From NCBI GenBank assembly GCA_021234535.1, contig CM037848.1:10306444-10370443 (forward strand): a stretch of 64,000 bases of DNA. Direction: 5' to 3'. Shown in pieces: positions 1 through 13,489 of this stretch. The notes under the pieces were generated by a model. The model ran no database searches and was not told the DNA's origin. It saw nothing but the letters and a program-made list of their open reading frames with translations. The first letter of the stretch is position 1. Every line of letters begins with the position of its first letter. This DNA is from Stichopus chloronotus (Eukaryota > Echinodermata > Holothuroidea > Aspidochirotida > Stichopodidae). Made by a program: the position numbers and the translations under genes.

Positions 1-675
1 GCAGTCAACCATCCAGTTGATTTTAGCGAGATGAAGAGACCCTGAAATATTTCAATGCTCTCAGGCAACGAATCCCGAAGCCACTTGGCCCTCTTATTCT
101 TTGTTTTGTCATTTGGTATGTTTGCTGGGAATAGCATACCCAGACTGGGTCACTTGTCAAATTATGCCTGTGACAATTGATCAACCATGATCACTTGCAG
201 CTGTCTCATAATTGCCGATGCCTTCTTTCGTTTTGTTGTAACATTCTTTTTTTTTAATGCTATTATCAGGACGTTTCCTTGATCATTTGATGCAGATATT
301 TTCATAATTACACATTAATCTGTACTAACTTACTGTTTCCATAAGTTATTGATTTTATCAACAGATACTAAAATAGATTAATGTTTGCAAAAATCTTTTG
401 TTACATCCCCTTTCACTGATCCGGTTTTTTTTTTAATTCAAATTTCACTTGACCCAGTCAAGTTTGTTGACACACAGACTGTGTTTCTCATATCAGAATG
501 CCAAAGTACTAGTGTATGAATATTCATGAATTCAAACCCTCATGTTTAATCCATGGTGTCACCCACAATCAATTGACAGTCCTATCTCTCTGTGTGACTG
601 CCTACAAATTCAAGCATTCTACGCCAGCTACTTCATTGCCACGCTGATCTCGTACATGAAGTCTTCTTCCTACAG

Positions 676-709
676 ATCTCTAGACAGGGGAGACACAAAG
701 CAATTTCAA
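676..709 (+). CDS. Possible 34-nt upstream exon (weak)
   Basis: An acceptor (cttcttcctacag) at 663-675 and a gtatgc donor at 710 bracket 34 nt. Read in the frame that ends in phase 0, they give SLDRGDTKQFQ, which could join exon 22565-22601 in frame. An in-frame ATG lies upstream at 542. The evidence is only splice consensus plus phase, and the implied intron would be 22 kb, so this may be chance. Confidence 0.15.
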
Positions 710-2689
710 GTATGCATGCATTACATCCAACCGGCAAGCCAGTCCATCCAGCCAGCCAGTTAGTCAGCTGCCAATAAACAGCATTAGCATGATGTCATAG
801 TCTGTAGAATATTAAAGCTGCTTGTTGTCAGAACGTCTCCAACTCTTTCCACGTATATTTTTATCTAAATTACACTGCTGGCTGACTTTCTTCGCTCTCA
901 ACTGCAGCAGGCAAAGAAGAAAAAAAAAAGGAATCGTCTTGTTTGGATGAATACACTCACATGCACACACCTGTGTTTATGTTGTTGACTCACATGTGTG
1001 CAGATACTAAGGGAGCTTAGTAAATTTAAATACTGCAGTGAGCATTTGTTCTTCTCGGGAGTAAATGAAAACTTTAACCGCAGGGATTACTTGCGCCGTC
1101 CTTGATTGGAAATAAATGTGTTGCTGCCAAGTGTTGTGTCTTTGCAACTTGGTAAGTATGAAGTAAATGTAACATATCCAGCTGGGATTCATTGTTTTTT
1201 TTTTTATCTTCATTGGTGGGGTTCAGTGTAACAGGTAAGTACTACATGTAGATGCATGTTGTAGAGTGAACGGTGCCAAGTGTTGAGAAAGGTTTCTGTT
1301 CTGAGAAGTACTTCCTAGCAATACTTATGAAAGGCTCACTGTAAAGAAATGCAGACACCAGAAAGAACAGGTTATGGTCATGAAAGAAGATGCCAGTTGT
1401 GCAGCAAGATATTTAAATCAACCAATCAAGTATTTACTAATATGTGACATATTCTCCTAATTGTCAAAACATATTTCTCAAAAAACTTTGTATGGTCGGG
1501 CGTATTTGCCAGATGGCCTCAAATTTGTAGCACACAAGTGAAAATTTACGTCAGTTTATCATTGCTGATAGTAGTTCACATTGAAAATAGTCTGCAGTGT
1601 TGAAATTTGTGTCAACTGCCAAAATGACACCACAATGAACTATGTGTTTGTTGCCATAACAAGATAACAGATGTGTGTATTAGGATGAACAATCTACCCA
1701 CAATATGTATACATGTTTGTCCCTGGTATTATCAGTAGCAGTATTACATATCTGTATGGGTATGCTGAGTAATGTAATGCGGCTCAATAATGTCACAGCA
1801 TATTTTCATGTGATCGATCTCTGTAAGTATGTTGATTCTCGAATGAGGTAAAAGGCAGTGCAAGTGCAGATGCACACCTGCCTAGAAATCGCTTTTGTAA
1901 TCCCCCAAAAACTTGATGACACAAAGTGGGTTCTAACCCCTATAAGCATTTGTTTACAAACATGAGGTGGAATGAATCAACAAATAATTGCCAATATGTT
2001 TCAAAGGTTTCCAGACTCACTGCAAATTTCGTTTATGCATTTTGTTAAATTTGTTATGACTGACATCCCTGCAAAGTTTTACGATGTAAAAAAGGCGCTC
2101 AGAGAGAAAACTGTCGATTGGTGTGAGAAAAATGAATCTTGCTCATCGAAAACTCTTTTCTTCCCAAAATGCTGCCATGAGAAAAGTGACATGGCGGAGG
2201 ACAATTCCTGCTTATGTATGAACTGGATTAGACGGTGATGGGGATCTGAAGATATTAATTAGCCTAATAATCTGTGAAAGTTTTGATTGGTACAAAAAGG
2301 AAGACCACACAGTAGAATAATTAAACAAAAATGCAAACAGGACAGGAATGTGCCATTCCATCGCCGGTGAAAATTTTAAACTTGTGTCAGGAATTACAGG
2401 TGTTTCATAGAGTGTCTAGTTAGGCAATGGTCACTAAAGGTCAGTCAAGGCCACACTCTGGGAAACATTTCTGGATGAGGGAATTAAACATACAGTGTTA
2501 TCTCAGTCTCGTATAGCAAGACATTTTGTGAAAAGAAATCGTTTTCACAGAAAACAATGAAATGATATGCCCATGCAGCCCAATCATTTTGGGAGAAAGA
2601 AATGTGAAATAAATTGCAGTAGCCTACTCCAAAGTGGACCTTATTATTTTTGAGAGTTAACAGTTCCTGTCGGGGTAGTCATTACAAAT

Positions 2690-4260
2690 TGACATTACAC
2701 TACATGTTAACCCTTGAGATGTCAGTTTTCTCCAACCGTCTACAAACTGTTTTACACGTGAATTTTAAGCAGCTCTGGACTCCTCCCTATCATGAATGTT
2801 GTAATAGACGGGAGTTTTTACCTACTGTCTGGCTCTAGTAAAATAAAGAGCTGTTATGAGCTGGCCTCAAATGTCCTCAGTAGTCTGTCACCAGTACAGC
2901 AGTGACAGGTGTTGATGGACAGCCACAAGATTGAAGGCAGCGATGAAAGATAAAATCTTTCCGTCGTAGGAAGCCAAACTTAAAGGCCTCCTCTCCTTTA
3001 ACTACTTCACTTACCTCAATAAGTAATATGTTCTTGTATCAGCTACAGAGATGGCAGATGAAATGCCTTTAACTTTGTTTGGTGGTTCTAAGTTCCTGAT
3101 GTCCTCTTGAATAGCTCTCTATGCTGATCATCTGTTAAAGGAATACGCAAGTGACAGTTGGAGGGTTTTTTTTTCAGACACTTTAAACCCCACACCTTGT
3201 TCTCAACTCAATAAATTCTGTTTGAGGAGATTTCTGGTTGCCTGAACATTGCAAAATGTTATTTCAGCATTGGCAAATAACTGCGAAAGTACTTCAGTGT
3301 TTTTCTTTTAGAAATTGAAGAGTGTGACCTTGAAATTTGACACCAGTTACAACTACTGTAGGTTGGGTTTACTGTAGATTGAGGTAAAATGATCTGAGAT
3401 TGAAGGTCACAACTGATTGTAATGTTTCTTTTAAGGCAGTTGAGATTATAAAGATTACAAAGGATGTTCAATTATTTTGGTATGACAGATTTCCTATAAT
3501 CCAATTATATTGGGCAATTTTTAATCTAAAGGTGCCTTTGAGTTACGGCTTTCACCTAATAGAGACGCATCGCTCATTTTCTGAAACTTCCGTCTCCTTT
3601 TACGGGTAATTCCCTTTAAATTTGGCCATCTGCCGCAAGTTCCATATAAGTCTTCATCAAATATATTGCTTATCACTTAATCTAATCTAAGGAGATCAAC
3701 TGTTACAATTTTTCTTCATCGTAATAAAAAGCCATTAAGCCATTGAAGAAACATCCATGTATGATTGATGCTAAAATTATTTACCTTGGCATATTGCTGA
3801 CAAAGCGTATGTATGCTCACTGTACCCTTATCGTCATTGCCCATCACTGTATTTTACCAGCTGCAATTACTCCTGGTTATGCAAAATATTTATTGAAGTG
3901 CAAAATGTTTCTTGAAATGGACTGGCTGGGTAGTGCTCAGGGTGGATGTGGCTTTACCATAAAACCGATTGGCACAGCGTTTGTTATGATTGGAAACCAT
4001 GCCCATGGAGGATGATCGCCTTGCTGGACATACGACAGATCTGTCGGCAATGTTAAAGGCAATATTCTGTTGCATTTTTTTTTGTTGTTCAGAAACATAT
4101 TGTAGGCGACAAGGGGAAACGTGCATCCTCACCCTGCATTTACATATATACCTTCAGTTGTGAATTCCTTTACAAGGAACACAGAAAATTTGAACAATAC
4201 ACATGAGGATATCAGTTTTGTGTCCATTGAAGGCTTGGTGGTATTTACAGGAAACCGTGA
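2690..4260. repeat. Diverged tandem duplication, copy 1 (about 1.6 kb)
   Basis: Segments of this interval reappear in the same order about 1,610 to 1,660 bases downstream. Clear matches are the region around 2935 with that around 4549, the AAGGATGTTCAATT block near 3460 with that near 5080, and the ACCAGCTGCAAT block near 3857 with that near 5514. Many substitutions and indels separate the copies, so the duplication is old. An open frame at 3743-4015 in this copy is broken in copy 2, which argues against coding. Confidence 0.75.
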
Positions 4261-4299
4261 TTAGAATGTGATGTGGAGGCAAATATAATTGAATGGTTA

Positions 4300-5920
4300 C
4301 CGCTGATATGTCAGTTTTGTCAAATCTTCCCTTTGAAATCTTCTCTTTGAAGTCAAACTCTTTTGAAGTTTTACAAACAATGTTACATGATTTACTCCTT
4401 TGCTGTCATGAGTGTTATTGTGGATCAAACTTCTACAAACTTTTCTGATCTTAATAATATTGAAGACCTGTCATGAGCTGACCCAAAATGCTGTTAGTAT
4501 TTTACAAACTTTTAGTTGTGACAGGTGTCGACATACATGCACAGAATGGAAGGCAGTTATGGAAGTATAAAATCTTCTCTTTTCTCGGTGACAGATGTAG
4601 TATGCTTAATTTATAACAGCCTCTTTCACTTAACCTGTTACCTGGATGACAACCTACATTATTGTATCAGCTGTGAAGATGACAGTGAAGTGCCCTTTCA
4701 CTCTGTTTGGTCTGTTCTCCGTTCTAGGCCATCAGTTCTAGTTCCTTGGCCTAGCTCACACTGCTGATCATCTCTTAAAGGAATACTCTAGTGGAATGAA
4801 ATAATATTGTATTTGAGGAAAGATTTCTAGTTGGAAGAGAAGTTGCAAAACATTATTTAACTCTTGGCAAATATTGTAACTGCAAAACTTGCTTTTTTTT
4901 TTCCTTTTGGAAATTGAAGTGTATACGTAATCTTGAAATTTGACAGTAGTAATAATCAGATTGGGTTTTCCTGTAGATTGCATGATCTAAAAATGTTGTG
5001 AGAATAAAGGTCACTGCAAATCTTTGTAATAAGTATTGTGATGTTTCCTTTATTAATCGAGACTATAAAGATTGCAAAGGATGTTCAATTGTTTTTGGTA
5101 TGACAGATCTTCCATAATGCAATAATGTAAGATGTGAAATAGAAGTCTATTAGGAATTGATCAATAACTTTAAAACCAAACATGCTATTGAGATTTGGTT
5201 TTCACCAAGAAAAAAAGGAAAGAGAAAGCCAACACTGATCTTCCTTAACTGTTAAATCCCTTTAACTGTTGAAGCTACACGTACTGTATTAGTCTTCGTC
5301 ATGTACAGACTATCTCTTATCCAAGCTGACACAGACCAACTGCCTGTCTAGGTGGAAGCTGTAAAAATTTCTCGAGCCTAATTAAAATTTGCCTTTGAAA
5401 ACACGACTCCACGCAGTCCTGATGTTAATTTATTTACCTTGGCATTGCTGACACTAGTGTATGTGCGCTTACTACACCCTCAGGGCTCTCGTCAGTATCC
5501 TCCACTGTATTTCACCAGCTGCAATCACTCCTGGTGATGTAAAATGTTATTGAAGTGTAAAATTTTTCTTGAAATGAGCCGGGTAGTGCCGGTGGATGCG
5601 GCTTTACCATAAAACCAATTAACGCATGTTTGTTGTGATTGGAAACCATGCCAACGGAGGTGAATCGCCCGTGTCAGATATTTGATCATGATTCGACAAT
5701 GTTAAAGGCAATATTCCGATGTATTCCTTTGTTCAGAAATATTTTTGATGACAAGTGGAAATGTGCACCCTCTCTCTGCGTTTACTTATACCTGCAGTTG
5801 TGAATTTTTTTACAAGGATCTGCTTTAGATCACAGAAAATGTGTGCAAATACACATGCGAAATTGCGAATATCAGTTTCGTGCGGTTGCAGCTGGGTGCT
5901 ATTTTCGCAATTACTCGATC
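4300..5920. repeat. Diverged tandem duplication, copy 2 (about 1.6 kb)
   Basis: This is the second copy of the unit beginning near 2690, directly adjacent and in the same orientation. Matching landmarks include GATTGGAAACCATGCC (near 3991 and 5638) and the GTTGTGAATT block (near 4157 and 5797). It could be a local segmental duplication or two tandem copies of an interspersed element; no terminal repeats or transposase frame are visible. Confidence 0.75.
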
Positions 5921-8139
5921 ATGTTTTTTAGACTTGCAGAAATCTGAGGAGATCTTCTTTCAACTAGTGTAGGAGATCAATTTAAGTAATGCAATTTCCT
6001 TCTCAGAGTGGTTACTTCGTTGCGGTTTGGAAGACGAGAAATCTCAGTCGGTGTAGTCAGTCATCCCCTTTGCAGCAAGATTTCTTGGTACTTAAGGTCA
6101 TGCACATCTTCAGCAAGTGTATCGTTACAGCAAGGCTTCTATTGCTCAGTAGTCATAGTAGTCACTGCTTGAAAAAGTCAGGTCATTGGAAGGTGCTGTA
6201 TGTACTCAGTAATCACATGCAACCACTTTGCAGCAAACAAACATCACCTCGCAGAAGGGCTGCTTGCGGACCTGCTACTAGTCGTGGTAACCTCGGAACA
6301 TGGAAACTTGGTACAAAACCTGTGGTATTGAAATTACATTAATATTGACCTGAGACACCTCTTGCAACCTCATTATATGTCTCATTATTTGCAGGACCTA
6401 ATATATAGTTGATTGCACTAAAAGATGGTGCACACACACACACAGAAATGATACTGAATAAATGAACTTGAAAGAGTGAATATGTGAAAGCTTATTGCAC
6501 TTCGTATGGAAGTTGCAAAAAAAAGAAGTCCCGGCTTTAATTTAACCCTAACAAACTAAAAATGAGAAGACTTCAAACATTTGAAATTAACTGCTCTATG
6601 AACTTTGTAGATGCGGCTATATGACCTCTTAATTTAGATCATCAATACATGAACTGTGCACCTACAGTTAAATTGTGTAACTTGCATACATGTCCAAAGG
6701 GGAATTTAATTCATTCATTCAATAATTTTTTTTTTACAGTAATTAATTGGGTAATTATTTTGTAATTGCATTCTGCGATGTTTACTTGACTCACGTTTGT
6801 AATAAATACAGAACTGAAGTCATCAGAGCATGCAATCCAATTAGTGCACATATATGCACATCAGCTATAGTTCTGCTGCATCTGAAATGGATGTACAGTG
6901 TAAAAACTTAACTCTGTTCAATAAAACCAGTCAGTGCATTACAGACAAAGCTGACTAGGTCAACTCGTAAAGCCAGTTTGAATGGTGCCTCTGTCGGACA
7001 TGTGAATGCACTATTTCCAGCATGCTCATATTCTAATTAAATGACAAAATTTCCAAACGAGGTTAATTCGATCCTGCGCAGCTATGTCAACTATTGGAGT
7101 AAGATTGTTATGTAGCATTCAGATCTGCATGGGTTCAAACCGGTGATTATTAAGCACAATATGTGCAATTATGTAGCAAATCAAGGCCTTATTACATACA
7201 TAATTAGTAACATTTGGTAGGCTATTATTCAAATTGAAAGTAGGAAGAAGAAAGCTTTCATCTGAAACTGGGCTGGCTTTATAGCTACTGTATGTGCATT
7301 AACAGCGCAGCTGATGCCCATACATTCTGGGTAGGCACGCATAGCCACGGGGGGGCATGAGGTCATGTGGCCCCTGAAAAAAATTTTCAGTAAAAGGTCC
7401 TGCTTATTTGGAATACAAACACAGGGAAAAAAAGTTGGAAATCGTGCACCATTTTGCATCTAGAACCCTTAAAAAGGGCAAAAAATTTTTCAATGGGGAG
7501 AGGAATCCTTTCCACTTAGGCCCTATTCTCAAGCCAGCAATACTCCAACATCATGTCCTTCATCCCAATTGGTTAGAGTGGCTACGGGCCTTTGTCTGGG
7601 CACTTATATGGGGTGAGGAACCTAATTAAACAGGCCTCTGTCCCATATCAAGAAGCTGCTGCGGACTCATCAGCATCCTCTCAACGTGTAGAGGGACGAT
7701 CTGAATCTCCACTCTCCGTCCTAGCAATGTCCATCGACTTCCATCCTCTAGGGAAGCTTTGTTTTTGTCCTCTAAGGTCCGGGGAATTCCCATCGTCCAA
7801 AGCAGCCGAGAGAACCTCTCTGTCATGCATCCTTGGTGTGTGCATTGTGTTACAGTATTCCCTCACCTGGTATGAACCAGATAAACAGGGGATCAAACTT
7901 TTCCAAGGCAGCATTAAGCCAACGTGTGTGAGGTTCTCATGCATACCTTTTGGTAGCATTGGTAACACTGCCAATGCAAGCAGTGTAGCAGTGTAGCAGT
8001 GACACAATTTGGTATGAAGTTTTGCTGTGAATTCAGCAACTTGAAAGGAATTATCTGCTTTTAGGGGTTGGATTTACTCTTTTTTCTTTAAAAAAATAGG
8101 CAAGTCTTCTTCATTCTGTTTGTCTCCCTAGGTATGATG

Positions 8140-8480
8140 CAATGTCTCCACAAATCGTTCACTCCATTCATTGCACAGTGATTTGTTCATTGTCTCATTT
8201 GTCATGTGATTTTGTGGCTCAAGGGCAATGATAGGTCACAAGGAAAATATTGCCACATTAAGCGATAGAAGCTGAAATTTTGTTGAACTCCATTTCGTCA
8301 ATTAGGTTTGTTTTGCATTGTATTGCACCTGGTATGAAAAGGACCAAGAAGTAATACTATTTCAACTTTTTGTCATGTGATATTGCATCGTATCATGCCT
8401 AGTGAGAACTCAAGAGACCTTTAAGATGACACAGAAATGTTCATTTATTGTCTGGTAGAAGATTATTAGTAACTTTTGCT
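8140..8480. repeat. Possible interspersed repeat, related to 48300-48620
   Basis: Weak, gapped similarity to 48300-48620 is seen in order: a TTTTGCATTGTATTGC-like block, GTCATGTGATTTTGTG-like text, a run resembling ATTGCCA...AAGAAG...GAA...TTTT, and a TTTCAACTTTTT block. The similarity is patchy, so the family assignment is tentative. Confidence 0.3.
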
Positions 8481-10919
8481 GAAATTATTGAGTGTGACAT
8501 TGTCATGTCACGTAATTCACTGCGCAATTAAGGAAGGGCAGTGACCAGATACACACACACACACAAAATTGCCAGATGCTAGACCATGGTCAATATAGTG
8601 ATGGTAATGCATAGATTATATGAGGTGAGTGCGTCGCTAGCGAATTCCCAAATTAGAGAGTTTTGGGGATTTGCATTATGATTGAGTATTCCCACTTACA
8701 TGCAATGAAAACAATAGGCAGCACAAAGAAAACACCTCAATGGTAGGCTGCTTATTAATTAACCTGAAAGATCTTTGATACTGTCTGATATATTGAACTT
8801 GAAAAGATTCCTAACTTTTCCACTGACTTCACAGTTATGGGCTACCCTGTTACAAATTGGATGTTATTTCTCGTAATTGTAAAATAAGTATTAAATTTTA
8901 ACATCAGTCAGAAAGAAAATGTGTAAAGTCACCAGGTAAAATGTCGCTTTTGATTGGATCACCAGTCAGCTGGATAAAAACCAGGTAGAAAGTTCACATT
9001 AATTAGTTTATTCGCAAAGGTAGTACATGCACTAAGTGGTAAGACCCCTTGCCACAGCGCCACTCTTCTTCAAGTCTCTCCAAGTATACAGTCACATTTT
9101 CAAACTTCTCAGACAGAATTGTGACTTGATCCCTAAGAGACTGACTTTGCAACGTAAGGATTTAAACTTGCCTTTTGATTGATTGCTGCATTCCACAATA
9201 TGAGACGTATATTCTAATGCAACAAGGCCACTTTATCTTACTTCCTGTGCTCTCTCTCCACAAGTATAATAATCATGCATTTCTCATAATGCTGTTTGCA
9301 CTTAACTTGATGATGCAGGATCGTGAAAAATGCATCTGAACCTGCCATCATGGTACCAGGTTTACGTACTATGTTACTGATGGTCAATTTTACAAGCAGA
9401 CAATTAAGAGCACTATAGAAACACAACTCTGTCATAATGTAAACAATAACAGCTATAGGTAAGTGTCATGGACTCATTACCATATTTTTAAGTATTGGCA
9501 TTTAGTCACCATCTAGCATGTCACCATTAGTACTTGTATATTTTACACTGTTAATTAATTGGCATGCCAGTTGCATGTGCTATCCAGTTACATCCTCTAT
9601 CGCAAGTCGTTCATCTACAATGACTTGCTCGTATCTGCCTAATTAGTAGGCCTAATTGCATCTGTAGCAACTTGTGTGCAGCCCATTATGTGTATACCAC
9701 CATTAAGAACTTCTGCAAGAAACAGAGGCCAGTGCAGCAAAAAGTAAGTCACGTGACACCTGCCACAAGTCCAAAGTCTGGGCCACACTGCATGAGTCTC
9801 TACTGGGCTAACAAACACATCCCGAAACAACTTTATCACGGATGTGGCTGTCATTATTTCTGTAGTAGAATAGGCTATACGTAACTTATCCAGATATTTT
9901 AAGTCATCACATGTAATTTATTGCTCATAGCTCAGCTCTACTTTCAGTTTCTTAGCACTAAGCTAGGGGAATGTCAGCTGTACTTACAATCAGTTAGGCC
10001 TACTCTCCAGACAAGGGTACGGGATGTAGATCAAAGCATTTGACATATACAGTGCAGTGCCAGCAGCTTAAATCTATAGTAGGCTGCTTCTCGATGGAAT
10101 TGCAGTGATAAGAAGAGCTGCGCATGTGGGTAATCAATTCATGTAGACTTATAAGGTTTGCCTCCAAGATAAGATAGCAGAAGCAGTAAAACGATCCTGA
10201 TGTTAAGGAGATGTATCCGTGGACATGATTACGTACTTGCAGGAACTAAAACAAGGTAATTGTTAAAGGGACTGCATTAAAATAGTGTCAAGTATATTAA
10301 ATATTTAATTGTCCTAATCGTCAAAGCTAGATTCAAACCATAAAAACTAAATTTAAACAGGCCATAGTCACTGTATCAAAAATTAATTTCAGACAGTCAC
10401 ACAAAAACAATGGAATTCATCCAATTGAAGTTTGCATTGATATGCTGTATCTCACCAAGAATAATATCCCCAGAATTAAAACTAATTGCTTTAAAGTGAA
10501 ACTTGTTTTGTATAGACTACATAGCTCTTTTGTGCATAGATGCATCGCCCACGGATAAAATTTTTTGTATCGTTGAAGTCAAGGTCATTGGACATCAACA
10601 GAGGTTGAATTATCTGAAAACTTTGTGAATATCATTAGAAGTCTTCGCCTTTTAAAGGGTGTAACTGTTGCAGTCCTTAAATATTGCATTACCAGTAATA
10701 CAGAGTGGCCTTGGCCTTGTGTTACCAAGTAAATGCAAGATGCCTTATGGTTAAATCTCCTTGCCCCTCTATGTTTAACATGCAGTTGACAATGTGAACG
10801 CTGCTGCGTGCCATGTGATCGAGGAAGAGATGGGCCAATAAAGTACCAGTTTATGAGGAATCCTCATCGGCATCAGGGAATGTAGCAAATTTAAAGATAT
10901 TGTGACGTGAAAGTGTCAT

Positions 10920-11430
10920 TCTGGAGTATTGGGTGCATTGAGCATTGAAAGTATTCAAAATAGCCACAAATTCGATCAAAATCCATCAAAGATTGACCAA
11001 TTAACAGGTAAATTAGTGCCTCACAGCTGTATCATGAATAAACATCTGTTAAGTATGCAAGTTTATGACGTCAAGAGATGGACTCCTATGATATGTCTAA
11101 TGTTAATCCTTTGTTTATGTAACCTTTATTTCAAGGACATTTGAGAATTTTATATGCCCTGAGGGTTTTATTTTCTTCTTCACAAATATCGATATCACTT
11201 ACTAATGTGAAACTCAGTAATTAAGTAGATAAGGGGAAAATATATAGGCCGAAAAAAGAAGTACTGACACCGTGCAACACTCCACGTCATCTGTTTTGCA
11301 TTTTCGTCAAAATTTGAAAAGTCATATCTCAATAATGGTAAAAGATGTAAAGGAACGTCCAACGGATTCTCACTTAGGGTTCTACTTTGCAACTTCTGAA
11401 CAAAGGGTGCTCTTTTCTAGAAGCATGTCA
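10920..11430. repeat. Interspersed repeat family A, copy 1
   Basis: Strong collinear similarity to 28243-28790 includes TGGAGTATTG, AAAATCCATCA, ATCATGAATAA, TAACCTTTATTTCAA, TGCCCTGAGG, ATCTGTTTTGCATTTTCGTC and TGCAACTTCTGAA. The 3' third also matches 21195-21400. No long open frame or terminal repeats are evident, so a non-autonomous element or the remnant of a larger transposon is likely. Confidence 0.7.
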
Positions 11431-13149
11431 AACAAATTTAAACCCAATTGACAATAATTAATAGCTAGCGGCCATTTTGCATGGAGGTAAAAAAATTCAT
11501 AATGAAAATATTTTGAAGTGTAGCTTACCCGTCATATCAGTCAAGGAATCAGGGAAACAAAGGACTGGCCCAATATCCATGATCCTATGGATGTCAATCA
11601 ATGGGATTAACAAAACAAAGGATTCTTTGAAACACTACCAATCATGTTACTCCTCGAGTGGATCAGCTTACAGTCTTGAAACTTGGTGACAATTGATTGG
11701 AGGATGTCAGAGGGACACAAACTTATGTTTGACATCTTATAACAATCTGAACTTTTTGGGCCATAAAGTTAGGATAGCTAATACTTAAAACTTTGTCATA
11801 CTGACAGTGACAAGCATCAAGATCTTGATAATCCTGGTTTGAATATAGGTATCCCATTCTTTCCCCCTTCCCCCTCCCACCTTCCTTTGTCAGTCATCAA
11901 GCCCATGCAGCCCACAGGCAACAAGTGAACGTACTGTTGAGTGACATGTAGTTGTGACAAACAGTCGAGAGATGTTGTGGAAATATTTTACTTCATCACT
12001 TCATTGACAATTCTGAGCTTCAACTGTGAAATTGAGGCCATTTTGCCCTTCAGTGTTCTATAGCTCTGTTTGAAACCCATGCATCATGGTTACTTCAGGG
12101 ACTATTCCATTTATTGAGAAAGATTCTCTGAACTATGAACCAAAAGATTCTTTATCAAATAACACATTTCTGATGCTTATAGAATATCTGGATTCACATT
12201 AGGTAATGAAAATATCTTGATCATTTGCTTCTGGCAACCTTTATTTTGTGCTTTCAGAAATCTCTCTCTTTATTTCCCCCCTACGTCTCTCCACTATATT
12301 TGATCTCCAAGGCACGTATCATTACCTATTATTCCCTTTAGAAAACAAAAGTAGATTTGATATATGTACTACATTTGCGGCTGCAATGCACACATTGAAA
12401 TGTCAACAGGTGAGTGCAACACATTCCATAGTGGATATGAATTCAGCAAAGATATGGAAAACTTGGTGGATATTATGTTAATGTAACAGTAAATAAAATT
12501 GTTGTGTGAACGTTACTTTGTGAGCTTGAACAATTTAAGTTAAATTGATATGCTGATTTTGTGACAGGTGTTTCTATTATGTCAATGAAAAAGTACATAC
12601 GTTGTGCTTGGCACATAGTATGTGTTCTTGGTGAGATAGTAATACGTATATTAGTTATAGTGGAGGCCAGAGCCCTTGGCCAAACCACCTCGTCCACCAA
12701 TGCACCTCATCATTGTAGTACTTTAAAAGGTAAGTAAATGTCAAAAGCCCACTCCAGCTGTCTCGTTTCTTGGGTCTGTAAACTGTCAACCTGTTTCACA
12801 CCTTTATACATAGGTATTTTAAGGATTCACATCATTGATTCTTTCACCAGGGAACGTGTAACTACTGGTTCATGGTCCACGTAACATGTTAACTTAAATA
12901 TGGCTGTACATGTAGGTCACTCGATCACAAGCACCGCCATGGAGTAGCTTGGATTAATCTTAGTACTGTAGTAGGCCTTTTAACCCCATGGCCCACAGAT
13001 AAAAGGAATGTGGTACTTTTGTATCCCTGGCTACAGCATATGGATATCTCAGAAGTATTTTGTGAGTGGGAAAAGTTATTGGACCACATTGTACGCAGCT
13101 ACGCTCTTTCATTCTTGTGCTGCTCATTCCAGTGAGCTTAAAGGGGCAA

Positions 13150-13440
13150 ATGGCACTTCAAATGGGACAACATGGCGTGCAAACAAACAATAGCTTTAAT
13201 CATCAGTCAGGTTAAAGCCATCTAGTCTCACCACTTGACGTCTGCAAAAGCTTCATCTCGTCAAAACGTTATGCATAAGATGAGCTACGGAAGATGAATC
13301 ATCTGAATTTTTGAAAGTTTGGGTGAACAAATTTTTCTTGTGGAACATATGAGAAACTTCTCAAAAATAAGGCCACCGTCCTTCTTCATCTTCAGTTTTG
13401 GTAGTATATCATACTGAATTGATTTCCCTTTAAATATTTT
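13150..13440. repeat. Interspersed repeat family B, copy 1
   Basis: It shares a collinear series with 40570-40870: AAAGCTTCATCTC, a TCAAAAC-GCATA block, GATGAGCTACGGAAGATG against GATGAGTAATGGAAGATG, TTTTTGAAAGTTTGGGTGAACAAATT against TTTTGAAAAGTTTCGGTGAACAAATT, and GGCCACCGTCCTTCTT against GGCTACTGTCCTTTCTT. No coding capacity is seen. Confidence 0.6.
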
Positions 13441-13489
13441 TGATGAAGCTAGCTAGAGCACCAATGGTGCATATGCTCATACCTGTTCA

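Noticed and set aside
1972..2238. 88-codon open frame with Cys residues at its end
   Set aside because: No recognisable domain, no matching splice sites and ordinary AT-rich composition; likely chance.
3743..4015. 90-codon open frame in duplication copy 1
   Set aside because: The equivalent segment in copy 2 (about 5400-5670) has indels that break the frame, so there is no sign of coding constraint.
7592..8007. Open frames on both strands near 7.6-8.0 kb, suspected decayed transposon
   Set aside because: No reverse transcriptase, integrase or transposase motif can be recognised in any frame.
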